This document shows positions 17,329-25,853 of a stretch of 64,000 bases of DNA, piece by piece. The notes below the pieces were generated by a model. The model had not been told where the DNA came from and made no database searches. It saw only the letters and a list, made by a program, of their open reading frames with translations. The stretch is from the NCBI GenBank assembly GCA_965219515.1, contig OZ244776.1, positions 2,852,001 to 2,916,000 on the forward strand. Direction: 5' to 3'. The position numbers and the translations under genes were made by a program. The DNA is from Ilyomonas sp965219515 (lineage in GTDB: Bacteria > Bacteroidota > Bacteroidia > Chitinophagales > Chitinophagaceae). Every line of letters begins with the position of its first letter. Within the stretch, counting starts at the first letter, position 1.

Positions 17329-18240
17329 TTATTTCTCGCTTTTTCCATCTAATATCACCGGCGTATTGCCGCTGCCCATGATAATTACTTTGGAGTTGGG
17401 CGATTTGGCAATTTCCAGTTGCGCTTTTATGCGCTCATATTGCAACTGCCTGTCGGTAAGGCTTTCGCTTATGATGCGCTGATAATCGGATATGCCCTGC
17501 GCTTCTACGCGTTTGCGCTCGGCTTCCTGGCGTTCTTTCTGCAGCACAAACTGCATTTTCTGCGCATCCTGCTCGGCGTTTATTTTTTGCTCAATGGATG
17601 CTTTTACGCTGTTGGGCAACGTAATGTTGCGCACAAGCAGGTTTTCCAATACCAAACCTCTGCTTTTAAAGTCTTTTTCTATGGTGCTGAAAATACGCTG
17701 CTGAAATTCATCACGCCGGGTAGAGAACAAAGCCACCGCTTCGTAATATACCGCGTTGTCTCTGATGCGCGTGCGCGTAATGGGGCGTACAATTTTATCA
17801 ACATAATTAACGCCGGTTTCGCGCAGCAGCTTTGGCGCTTCCGACGAAACCACATGATACAATACCGATAAGTCAATGGTAACTTCCAACCCGTCGGCAG
17901 AAAGCACGCGGATGGCATCGTCGCCAGCTTTGCTGCCTTCATCGTTGGTGCCGCTCATGGTGTAATTCTGCGTTTTAATATCAAAATGCTCCACTTCAAC
18001 CAAAGGGTTTATGAGATGCAGCCCGCTGGTAAGAACGGTTGGCTGCACTTTACCAAATAATTTTTGCACGCCTGCTTCGCCCGCTTCAATCTGCACCGTT
18101 CCGGCAGCCACAAAGCCCAATACCGCTACCAGAATTCCAATGCCCTGAATGGTTCTGGCATACTGCCTGAAAGCCGGATTGGTGCGGCTGACACCGAGAC
18201 TGATAAAAAAAACAAGAAGACCTATGACAAGAAGAAACAT
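17329..18240 (-). CDS. SPFH-domain (prohibitin-like) membrane protein
   Basis: 303 residues from the ATG at 18240, where an N-terminal membrane segment begins (MFLLVIGLLVFFISLGV); a second hydrophobic segment spans about residues 32-50. The SPFH/band 7 domain follows (AGEAGVQKLFGKVQPTVLTS onward). A long charged coiled coil (EQKINAEQDAQKMQFVLQKE) comes next, and a short tail ends in VIIMGSGNTPVIL. Prohibitin homologues form ring-like membrane scaffolds that affect protein quality control; no bacterial role is certain. A good promoter lies 50 bp upstream. The neighbour on the other side is divergent, so it is monocistronic. Confidence 0.88.
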   Translation of the reverse strand: MFLLVIGLLVFFISLGVSRTNPAFRQYARTIQGIGILVAVLGFVAAGTVQIEAGEAGVQKLFGKVQPTVLTSGLHLINPLVEVEHFDIKTQNYTMSGTNDEGSKAGDDAIRVLSADGLEVTIDLSVLYHVVSSEAPKLLRETGVNYVDKIVRPITRTRIRDNAVYYEAVALFSTRRDEFQQRIFSTIEKDFKSRGLVLENLLVRNITLPNSVKASIEQKINAEQDAQKMQFVLQKERQEAERKRVEAQGISDYQRIISESLTDRQLQYERIKAQLEIAKSPNSKVIIMGSGNTPVILDGKSEK

Positions 18241-18289
18241 AACGTAAAATATTCGTGAATTAATAAAAGCAGTAAGGCTGCTTATGAAA

Positions 18290-18317
18290 CAAATGTATGG
18301 CAACAAACATTAGACAA
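18290..18317 (-). promoter_or_regulatory. Bacteroidota-type promoter for the SPFH gene
   Basis: On the minus strand a TTG (18317-18315) is followed after exactly 17 bases by TACATTTG (18297-18290), matching the Bacteroidota -33/-7 consensus TTG-N17-23-TAnnTTTG. It lies 50 bp upstream of the ATG at 18240. Confidence 0.7.
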
Positions 18318-18451
18318 CAGACTTAGTTGACAAACGTCAGATAATCAATCACGAACGGACTGCCGCTTGTATATCATTTCCTGCTTTTCACTTCTCACCT
18401 GCTCTTCCCTTTTATTCCTTACTTTTAAAGCGCAGGCAAACCAACACTTCT

Positions 18452-20668
18452 ATGAAAAAACTTTTCGTTATTGCAACCTCCATTTTATTATTTCAGGTAA
18501 ATGGCAAAACACAATCATCTATTACCGGTTTCGGCAGCGCCAATGCTAAGAAAGAACTGAGCATCGAAAAACAATTTGACCAAAACCTGAGTGCAGCGAA
18601 CATGGGTAACACCATAAAAATATTAGCCGCAAAGCCGCATCATCTCGGCTCGCCGGGTGGCAAAGCGGTGGCAGATACCATTTACAATCGCTTTAAATCG
18701 TATGGGTGGCATGTAAGAATAGACACTTTTACCGTATTGTTTCCCACACCTAAAACACGTGTTCTGGAAATGACATCGCCAGGCGTTTACAAAGCGGTAT
18801 TGAAAGAGCCTGCGGTAGCCGAAGATGCTACCAGCAATCAGCAGGGGCAACTGCCTACTTACAATGCCTGGAGTGCAGATGGTGATGTAACGGGCGAGCT
18901 GGTATTTGTAAATTACGGACTGCCTTCCGATTACGAAATCTTAGACCGCATGGGCATCAGCGTAAAAGGAAAAATTGCGATTGCCAAATATGGCAGAAGC
19001 TGGCGCGGCATTAAGCCCAAAGTAGCGCAGGAACATGGCGCCATCGGCTGCATCATTTACAGCGACCCGATAGACGATGGCTATGCCGCCGGCGACGTAT
19101 ATCCGAAAGGCGCTTATAAAAACGAATACGGCGTACAGCGTGGCAGCGTAATGGATATGCCTGTTTATCCCGGCGATCCGCTGACGCCCGACATCGCATC
19201 AACAAAAGGCGCGAAAAGAATATCGCGCAGCGAAGCGAAAAACTTATTAAAAATTCCGGTGCTGCCCATCAGCTATCATGATGCCACGCCTTTGCTGAAA
19301 GCACTTGGCGGGCCCGTTGCGCCACGCGACTGGGCAGGCGGTTTACCTTTTACCTATCACATTGGAGACGGCAAAACAAAGGTGCATCTGAACCTGGCAT
19401 TCAACTGGGATCAGGTACCATGCTACGATGTAATTGCAACCATTACAGGAACAGAATATCCCGATGAATGGGTGGTGCGCGGCAACCATCACGATGCGTG
19501 GGTAAACGGCGCCGGCGACCCCATCAGCGGGCAGGCGCCTATGATGGAAGAGGCAAAAGCGATCGGCGAGTTGCTTAAGACAGGCTGGCAGCCGAAACGA
19601 ACATTGGTTTACTGCGCCTGGGATGGCGAAGAACCGGCTTTAATCGGCTCTACCGAATGGGTTGAAGATAAAACAAAAGAATTGCAGCAGAAAGCGGTGG
19701 TGTATATCAACAGCGACGGCAATGGCAGAGGCTTTTTTGGCGCCGGCGGATCGGCGGCATTACAGACAATGGTGAACGAAGCGGTGGAAGAGGTAACCGA
19801 CCCCGAAACCGGCATTTCGGTAAAGGAAAGAAGTCTTGCGAAAGAAGTGTCGGATGCAAACAATACCAAAGCAAAAGAAGAAGCGATGAATAAAAAAGAA
19901 CTGACGCTGGAGCCGTTGGGTTCGGGTTCCGACTTCTCTCCTTTTCTGCAGCATATAGGTGTGCCATCGCTGAATATAGGTTTTGGCGGGGAAGACGGCG
20001 GCGGCGAGTATCATTCCATTTACGATTCGTATGACGATTACCGCCGCTTTAAAGACCCGTCTTTTCAATACGGTGTGGCGCTGGCGAAAACCGCAGGCAG
20101 AATGGTTTTGCGCATGGCGGAGGCAGATCATCTTCCTTTCGATTATAAATATTTATACAAGGCGATTGAAGATTACACAAAAGAAGTAATTGCATTAGCC
20201 GATAACATACGCGAAAACACCCGGCTTGAAAACAAAATGATTGCATCGGGCATTTACAAACAAACATTAGATACAGCCAACCATTTGGAGGCGCCGGAAA
20301 TAAAAAGCAATGTGCCTTATTTTAATTTTGCGCCGCTGCAAAACGCGGTGGACAGTCTGCAAAAAAGCGCAGACAGTCTGCAGGCGATGTTAGACAAAAG
20401 AGATACTTCTTCTTCAGACAACAATATTAATAAGGCTTTATACATGGCTGAACAGCAGCTTTTGCTGCCTGATGGTTTGCCGCGCCGAAGCTGGTATAAA
20501 CACGCCATTTATGCGCCGGGTTTTTATACCGGCTACGGTGTAAAAACATTGCCCGGCATCCGCGAAGCGATTGAGCAGCGCAATTGGGCGGAAGCGCAGA
20601 CGGAAATTGGATTGGCGGCCGATGCGATACTGAAACTAAGCAACTATTTGAAGAAGATACAACCCTGA
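18452..20668 (+). CDS. Secreted M28 zinc peptidase with PA domain, glutamate carboxypeptidase II-like
   Basis: 738 residues with a signal peptide. Domains in order: N-terminal M28 lead-in (GSPGGKAVADTIYNRF), a protease-associated domain (GISVKGKIAIAKYGRSWRG, DPIDDGYAAGDVYPKG), the zinc peptidase core, and a C-terminal helical transferrin-receptor-like dimerisation domain. Zinc ligands and catalytic residues are all visible: GNHHDAWVNGAGDP, CAWDGEEPALIGSTEW, YINSDGNGRG and GGGEYHSIYDSYDD. It is the PSMA/GCPII type, expected to remove C-terminal residues (often Glu or Asp) from peptides in the periplasm or at the surface. It is divergent from the SPFH gene and alone on the plus strand. Confidence 0.92.
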   Translation: MKKLFVIATSILLFQVNGKTQSSITGFGSANAKKELSIEKQFDQNLSAANMGNTIKILAAKPHHLGSPGGKAVADTIYNRFKSYGWHVRIDTFTVLFPTPKTRVLEMTSPGVYKAVLKEPAVAEDATSNQQGQLPTYNAWSADGDVTGELVFVNYGLPSDYEILDRMGISVKGKIAIAKYGRSWRGIKPKVAQEHGAIGCIIYSDPIDDGYAAGDVYPKGAYKNEYGVQRGSVMDMPVYPGDPLTPDIASTKGAKRISRSEAKNLLKIPVLPISYHDATPLLKALGGPVAPRDWAGGLPFTYHIGDGKTKVHLNLAFNWDQVPCYDVIATITGTEYPDEWVVRGNHHDAWVNGAGDPISGQAPMMEEAKAIGELLKTGWQPKRTLVYCAWDGEEPALIGSTEWVEDKTKELQQKAVVYINSDGNGRGFFGAGGSAALQTMVNEAVEEVTDPETGISVKERSLAKEVSDANNTKAKEEAMNKKELTLEPLGSGSDFSPFLQHIGVPSLNIGFGGEDGGGEYHSIYDSYDDYRRFKDPSFQYGVALAKTAGRMVLRMAEADHLPFDYKYLYKAIEDYTKEVIALADNIRENTRLENKMIASGIYKQTLDTANHLEAPEIKSNVPYFNFAPLQNAVDSLQKSADSLQAMLDKRDTSSSDNNINKALYMAEQQLLLPDGLPRRSWYKHAIYAPGFYTGYGVKTLPGIREAIEQRNWAEAQTEIGLAADAILKLSNYLKKIQP

Positions 20669-20824
20669 CGATAAAGGATTATTTTATATGATGGAAAGCG
20701 CTGCACATTGTAAAAAGTCAGAGCTTTCGTTACACTTTTTAATTTTCCAAAAACCGAAACACATTTTAAAAAATCACCGGCGGCTACAACAGATTTTTAT
20801 GCGAAGCACTAAGCCTCTGCCTCA

Positions 20825-22276
20825 TTATTTGTACAAATTGAATTTTTTTGACTGAAACAAACGATAACGGATCATCAGATCAAGCGATGCATTTCGTTTA
20901 TTATTTTTTCTTCCATCGGGCAATGTGTAACTAACAAAAGGCTGCATGTCTTTTACATAACGCAAACCAACCGACCACCCGTTCTTTTCATAGCCGGTTT
21001 GCAGCAAAAGACCAGCCTGCGTTTTATAAAGAAACGAATCGGTAAAGGCTTTTACAAACAGCAATTGTGTTTCGGTTGTTTGTTTGCCGGAGAGCGCATT
21101 ATAGGTAACGGTTTCTCTGCCTGCAACCGCACCGCGAAGCCAGCCATACATAATACCGCCGCCAATCGTCCACGATGGGGTTACATAAAAATGAAAGCTA
21201 ACCGGCACTTCGCTATAGAATGTTTTTTTCAGGCGGTAAATGTCAGATATTGTATTGGCGTGAGAATAATCTGTTTTTGTATTTTGCCAATACGTAAATT
21301 CTTTGATCAGTCGTGGCGAAGCATAGCTGAAACCAGCCTGAATAAACCATCGGTTTTCCTTTACCAGCTTCATATAAACAGATGGAATATAATCTTGCAC
21401 CAAAGTATGATCTCCGTTGTACTGATAAGAAACAATCATTTGTCCGTTAAGCGGTATTTGTTGTTGCAACCCGATGCCTGCCTCTATAAAATAAGCCTTG
21501 CGCTTTTTAATAGAAATCATTGTTTTTGTTGTTGTAATGGCTGATGCCTTTTGCAGGCTATCGTTTATAACCGGCATTTTGCGGCTACTGTTATCATCAG
21601 CAAACGAAAAAAAGTTGTTGTCTTTATCAATGTCGGCAATGGTTTCAGTAGAACTCCCGAGAATAAAAGTCTTATCCTGAAGCGTTACGGAATTCTGCGA
21701 AGAAAAATTATGACGACGCTTTTTTATATCATAATCATTGGGTTTAAAATGATCTGCATTAAAGAAATTTTTCCGGCTTGATGTTGCAATAAAAGATGGC
21801 TTCTTTCTTACATCAAATTGCTTTTTATGGGAAGTGGTAAGTTTGTTTTTGTCAGATATATTATACGGCTGAACCGAAGCCGTTTCTTTATCAGTTGGCA
21901 CTTGCATAGCTGATGATAAATGATTTGAATCAGTATTTTTCTTATCAGCTTTTTTCTCTGAAAGACGATTGCCGGTTGCAACTTCATTTGTTTTTTCTTT
22001 TTGATTTTTTTCCTTTTCAGATACCTGTCGTTTCAGAGGATCAGCCATACTCCCGTGTTTCATTTTTTCGGGCGAAATCATCAGCCACAGGCAAAGAAAT
22101 AACAGCAGCATTGTTGCGCCGGTTATCTTTTCTTTTTTAAAAAGAACAAAGGGTTTGCGCTTCTTGTTATCGTCGAGCAACTGCTTCATTTTTTGCCACG
22201 ATTCGTTTTCATCCGGCACCGGCAGCTCATTCATTTTACGTTTCAGACTGTCTTCAAATGATCGTTTTCTGCTCAT
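20825..22276 (-). CDS. Single-pass protein with cytoplasmic N-terminus and outer-membrane-like C-terminal domain, partner of ECF sigma
   Basis: 483 residues, start ATG at 22276 overlapping the sigma-factor stop by 4 bp (ATGA), so translation is coupled. Residues 1-45 are charged and contain a VPDENESWQKMKQLLD segment common to Bacteroidota proteins encoded after ECF sigma genes. One membrane segment (ITGATMLLLFLCLWLMIS, about residues 50-68) follows, then about 180 polar low-complexity residues (Lys/Ser/Asn-rich). The C-terminal 220 residues look like beta-strands of an outer-membrane beta-barrel (AYFIEAGIGLQQQIPLNGQM ... WSVGLRYVKDMQPFVSYTLP). It probably acts as anti-sigma or sensor spanning the envelope. 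I recognise the architecture but not a named family. Confidence 0.7.
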   Translation of the reverse strand: MSRKRSFEDSLKRKMNELPVPDENESWQKMKQLLDDNKKRKPFVLFKKEKITGATMLLLFLCLWLMISPEKMKHGSMADPLKRQVSEKEKNQKEKTNEVATGNRLSEKKADKKNTDSNHLSSAMQVPTDKETASVQPYNISDKNKLTTSHKKQFDVRKKPSFIATSSRKNFFNADHFKPNDYDIKKRRHNFSSQNSVTLQDKTFILGSSTETIADIDKDNNFFSFADDNSSRKMPVINDSLQKASAITTTKTMISIKKRKAYFIEAGIGLQQQIPLNGQMIVSYQYNGDHTLVQDYIPSVYMKLVKENRWFIQAGFSYASPRLIKEFTYWQNTKTDYSHANTISDIYRLKKTFYSEVPVSFHFYVTPSWTIGGGIMYGWLRGAVAGRETVTYNALSGKQTTETQLLFVKAFTDSFLYKTQAGLLLQTGYEKNGWSVGLRYVKDMQPFVSYTLPDGRKNNKRNASLDLMIRYRLFQSKKFNLYK

Positions 22277-22824
22277 ACCTTCATTTTGTTAGAGGTTAAC
22301 AATTGCTGCAACTTTTTTCTGGCTTCACTCAAATGCCATTTGCATGTTCCCGCGCTGATGTGTAACAGTTGCGCTATTTCTTTATGATTGTATCCTTCTA
22401 TTGCATACAGATTAAAAACGGTTTGCGTAGCCGCAGGCAATTGTCTGATAAAATGTAACAATTGCGCAGCTTCTATTTTGTCAATCGCTTCTGCATCTAT
22501 TTTTATCTCTGTTGCTTTGTCAAGTTCCTGATGAATTTCGGCTGATGATTTTTGTTTGATAAAATCAATACAGCTACGAACAACAACGGTACGAATCCAG
22601 GTATAAAAACTTGCCTTTTCCTGATCGTACCGTTGTATATTCTGAAACACTTTTAAAAACCCGTTGTTCAATGCTTCTGTTGCATCGTGTTCGTTTTTGG
22701 TATAGCGTAGGCACAGTTGCATCATGGCGCCATAGTAGTTCCTGTACAACTGTTCCTGCGCTTTGCGGTTGCCTTTTATGCAACCGGTAATAATATCTGC
22801 TTCCGGCTGTTTGATCTGTGAAAT
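22273..22824 (-). CDS. RNA polymerase ECF sigma-70 factor, start codon uncertain
   Basis: The sigma-2 region (NEHDATEALNNGFLKVFQNI, ASFYTWIRTVVVRSCIDFIK) and sigma-4 region (LPAATQTVFNLYAIEGYNHK, EIAQLLHISAGTCKWHLSEA) are intact. The first ordinary start codon in frame is the TTG at 22749, giving 158 residues. But the 25 codons before it read as the conserved N-terminus of this group (PEADIITGCIKGNRKAQEQL), bounded by a stop at 22839-22837. No ATG, GTG or TTG lies between that stop and this segment. An ATT at 22824, 4 bp after the stop of the upstream lipoprotein gene, would give 183 residues, the usual length. Either AUU is used or the true start is mutated. The downstream gene overlaps by 4 bp and is the likely partner. 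Confidence 0.85.
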   Translation of the reverse strand: MSQIKQPEADIITGCIKGNRKAQEQLYRNYYGAMMQLCLRYTKNEHDATEALNNGFLKVFQNIQRYDQEKASFYTWIRTVVVRSCIDFIKQKSSAEIHQELDKATEIKIDAEAIDKIEAAQLLHFIRQLPAATQTVFNLYAIEGYNHKEIAQLLHISAGTCKWHLSEARKKLQQLLTSNKMKV

Positions 22825-22828
22825 GTTG

Positions 22829-24607
22829 TTATTGCTTTATCTTAAATGTGGCTGATATGGTATGCTGCGCCTGTGCAGAATCGCTGTATGACAAATCATC
22901 AAAATGCCCTTCGTAAAACTCTCCCGGCGTCTTTGCAAATTTGGTAAAAGTAACCTGAGGGTTTACAGAGAGAAAAACCGTATCGCTACTACTAACCGAT
23001 AACTCACCCATTTGAAAAGTTCCAGTGCCATTGGCATCGTATGCTTTGAAGCCAAGAAAACGCCTCGGTGAAGAAGAAAGAGTATAACCAAAAAAACGGG
23101 TGGTGTAAGCATCCTGTTGATACCCCGAAAGCGAATCGCCATTAAGCGGAGTGATGCTATAATCTATTCCATCTATTGTATAGTTGATGAATTGATCTTC
23201 TGCTACATTGCCGCAGGCAACAATGTTTCCCACATCGGCTAAGGGTAACATAACCGTTATTTCTGTTTGATTGCTTTGCTGTTGCGCATCGGCATCTACA
23301 CCGGAAATAAGAATGCTTTGGTTACCGGAAGAGCAGGTAACATAAGAAGTTTTAAAGCGTCCGTTTGCATCTGCGTTTACATATCGCCTGATGCCATTTA
23401 AACTAATTACTGCATACCCGTTTGTAACAGGAGCATTACTGCAGTTAACCAATGTTCCGGTAAGTGTTAGCAGAGAAGCCGTTTGATTGGTTATTTTGAT
23501 GGTGCCCAAATCTTTATCCTGCGTAAGAGGTAAAATAGTCTGCGAATAAACAATTGTGCCGCCGCAGGTGCCGATAACTTCCAGCGTAAGATTCGTGTTG
23601 GCAGGCACCAGTCCTTTCACCTGCCCTAAGCTGTCTGTAAAACCATAAACCGATGAAGCAGAAGTGCTTGTATCTGTTAGCACGCCTGACATTCTTACTG
23701 CCGCATTTACCAGAGGCAAATCATCCGGCGTATGCAAAGTCAGGGAAAGATTAACAGCATTATTCGCCTGATCGCAGTTCCAGAAGCTGAAATGTTTTAC
23801 TTCGCCAACATAATTGTTGCCTTGTTTTCTTGCCATTCCTTCTTCCTGCCAGATACCCGTTTCTTCATTTATATACCAAAGCGGAATGGTGGCAGGCGCC
23901 GCCGGGGAAAAACCAAAAGGAATGGGTATGGTAAGCGTTGCTGTGCTACCGCTTTTTATCTGCAATTTTTCGCCGCCGGCTGATAACAATTCTACAGCAA
24001 GCATGCCATAAGAAGATAAAACAACGCGTTTTCCGTTCTTATCATTCGCCACCAGCGAGCCGGGAATCATCTTTGCTATATCGCCGCTTTTCGGGTTTAT
24101 GTAGGAGGCATACACTTTTACATCGCCGTTGTAATCTGTATTTGAACCATCTTTTACAACACCATTGGCAGGTAGTTTTATATTGGCTCCATTTGACAAA
24201 GAAGCATCGCCGCCAACAGAAGATTGTATGGTTGCAGCAAGATCTTTTTTGATTAATTTTATGGCTACCTGATTGCTTCCTGATGTGGCAGCCAACACAC
24301 GATAACCTGTAAAATAACCACCCTTTTCTGCCGTAACCAAACTTGTGTTTTTGTCGAGCAAGGCATCGGTTATACGAAAGTATCCGTTCGCATCTGTTAT
24401 AGTCGTGCTGGTTCCGGCCGTAACCAGAGCACCAATGGCAGGCATATCGTTTTCATCGGTTATATTACCCTGAATACTGGCAGTGATGGGGTCGGGAGAA
24501 ACCGAAACACCCGCATCGGGACCACCAATAAAACTAATGTCTTTCTGACACCGGAAGAAAAGAAATGAAATGACCACAAGAGCAACAAGCCAGGAAAGCT
24601 TTTTCAT
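22829..24607 (-). CDS. Large lipoprotein with carboxypeptidase-regulatory-like N-terminal domain
   Basis: 592 residues. A lipoprotein signal peptide ends at the lipobox cysteine of LFFRCQKD (Cys20). Residues about 40-125 are a CarboxypepD_reg-like beta-sandwich (SIQGNITDENDMPAIGALVT, TDANGYFRITD). The middle part (LPANGVVKDGSNTDYNGDVK, IPLWYINEETGIWQEEG) resembles ZU5/FAM171-like extracellular domains, and further beta domains follow with DANGRF motifs. It should be anchored in the outer membrane and surface-exposed or periplasmic; function unknown. Its stop lies 4 bp before the earliest possible sigma start, so the three genes 24607-20825 may form one operon. A complete IS630 element sits 22 bp upstream of the ATG and may have replaced or cut off its promoter. 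Confidence 0.78.
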   Translation of the reverse strand: MKKLSWLVALVVISFLFFRCQKDISFIGGPDAGVSVSPDPITASIQGNITDENDMPAIGALVTAGTSTTITDANGYFRITDALLDKNTSLVTAEKGGYFTGYRVLAATSGSNQVAIKLIKKDLAATIQSSVGGDASLSNGANIKLPANGVVKDGSNTDYNGDVKVYASYINPKSGDIAKMIPGSLVANDKNGKRVVLSSYGMLAVELLSAGGEKLQIKSGSTATLTIPIPFGFSPAAPATIPLWYINEETGIWQEEGMARKQGNNYVGEVKHFSFWNCDQANNAVNLSLTLHTPDDLPLVNAAVRMSGVLTDTSTSASSVYGFTDSLGQVKGLVPANTNLTLEVIGTCGGTIVYSQTILPLTQDKDLGTIKITNQTASLLTLTGTLVNCSNAPVTNGYAVISLNGIRRYVNADANGRFKTSYVTCSSGNQSILISGVDADAQQQSNQTEITVMLPLADVGNIVACGNVAEDQFINYTIDGIDYSITPLNGDSLSGYQQDAYTTRFFGYTLSSSPRRFLGFKAYDANGTGTFQMGELSVSSSDTVFLSVNPQVTFTKFAKTPGEFYEGHFDDLSYSDSAQAQHTISATFKIKQ

Positions 24608-24673
24608 AAACAGGTTTTTATATCATATAAGTACCCTGTCAAAATTAAATAGAATTAAAGACGTTAAAACAGT

Positions 24674-25093
24674 GTGTCAAGAAAAATCAAAGAAATAGTA
24701 CTAAGCAAAGAAGCTAAGCAAGCGTTGGAACATCTGTATAAAACGGAATCAAACCACAGTTTTCGTCAGCGCTGCAAAATGGTTTTATTAAAGTCAGAAA
24801 GCTACACGACTAAAGACATTGCTGTTATTTTAAGCAGCAATGTGGCAAGTGTTTATAATTGGCTGAACCGTTATGACAGCAATGGCATAACAGGGTTACG
24901 CACAAAGCCAGGACAGGGCAGAAAACCGATATTGGCAGACGAACATGTAAGTATAGTAAGAGCAGCCATAGAACAAGAGCGGCAACGATTATCACAAGCC
25001 CGCCAGATTGTTGAAGAAAATACAGGCAAAAAGATGAGTAACGAAACGCTTACGCGTTTTTTAAAAGTCATCACTGCCGTTACAAGCGAATAA
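24674..25093 (+). CDS. IS630-family transposase, OrfA (helix-turn-helix part)
   Basis: 139 residues. It has an N-terminal helix-turn-helix (SYTTKDIAVILSSNVASVYN) and a winged-helix linker (TGLRTKPGQGRKPILADEHV) that bind the element's ends. A classical -1 slippery heptamer T TTA AAA lies at 25060-25066 in the correct phase. A -1 slip there joins residue 131 to the OrfB frame, giving a 338-residue transposase, the usual size. Without slippage translation ends at 25093 and gives a DNA-binding protein only. The start may be a little upstream, since the first codons (MSRKIKEIVLSKEAKQALEH) already match the family. Confidence 0.88.
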   Translation: MSRKIKEIVLSKEAKQALEHLYKTESNHSFRQRCKMVLLKSESYTTKDIAVILSSNVASVYNWLNRYDSNGITGLRTKPGQGRKPILADEHVSIVRAAIEQERQRLSQARQIVEENTGKKMSNETLTRFLKVITAVTSE

Positions 25094-25689
25094 GAAAGCG
25101 GGCGAAAGGCGAGTGCAACAAAGCATTTTATGATTATAAACTACAGGAACTTCAGTTATTAGAACAACGTTATGGCAAGTCAGAAATTGATTTGTATTAT
25201 GGCGATGAGGTACAAATATCAGAAGAAGGCTATGTGCCTTATGGCTGGCAGTTTACAGATGAAAACATTAGTATAAAGTCAGCTAAAGGCAAGCGTATCA
25301 ATTGTTTTGGAATCATAACAAGAGAGAATCAGTTTGAGCATGCGACTACTTACGAAACCATTACCACCAACTTTATCATCGAAAAAATAAATGAGTTTTC
25401 TTATCAGATAAAAAAGCACACGGTTATCGTATTGGACAATGCAAAAGTTCATCAGTCAAAAGCAATGAAAGCCATGCAAAAAGTATGGGCAAAAAGGCAA
25501 TTATTTATTTTTTATCTGCCGCCTTACTCACCCCATTTAAATATTATTGAAAGACTTTGGAAAGAAATGAAAGCCAGATGGATACAAACCAAAGACTATG
25601 AAACCGATGAACAACTTTGCTATGCAACGATGCTTATTTTACATGCCATCGGTAAAAATTTATTCATCAACTTTAAAAAAGTTAATTAG
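25066..25689 (+). CDS. IS630-family transposase, OrfB (DDE catalytic part, made by -1 frameshift)
   Basis: 207 residues in the -1 frame from the slippery site. The DDE superfamily triad is present: the first acidic residue in IDLYYGDEVQISEEG, the second in HTVIVLDNAKVHQS, and the third (Glu) in LPPYSPHLNIIERLWKEMKA. The first in-frame ATG (25192) lies behind the first catalytic motif region, so independent translation would not give a complete enzyme; the frameshift product is the likely active transposase. The last codons reach the right inverted repeat. Confidence 0.88.
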   Translation, partial: SHHCRYKRIRKRAKGECNKAFYDYKLQELQLLEQRYGKSEIDLYYGDEVQISEEGYVPYGWQFTDENISIKSAKGKRINCFGIITRENQFEHATTYETITTNFIIEKINEFSYQIKKHTVIVLDNAKVHQSKAMKAMQKVWAKRQLFIFYLPPYSPHLNIIERLWKEMKARWIQTKDYETDEQLCYATMLILHAIGKNLFINFKKVN

Positions 25690-25853
25690 TAGATAATTTT
25701 GACAGGGTACTTACCATTTATACATGGAAAGGGTTGGGTAGTTAGGAAAATAAACTGACTGCGTTTGCAACGCATTCGCGATTATTATAAAAACGCTACC
25801 CATTTTCATTTTTTACTTCCGGCTTTTCACGTTTTTCACAACTGTAAACCTTT

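Larger units (their letters stand above)
24630..25711 (+). mobile_element. Complete IS630-family insertion sequence
   Basis: 1082 bp bounded by perfect 18-bp terminal inverted repeats (24630-24647 and 25694-25711, beginning AGTACCCTGTCAAAATTA). A TA dinucleotide lies on both sides (24628-24629 and 25712-25713), the family's characteristic target duplication. It contains one transposase encoded in two overlapping frames. Ends and both transposase parts are intact, so it looks recent and potentially active. Its left end faces the lipoprotein gene starting at 24607. Confidence 0.93.
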
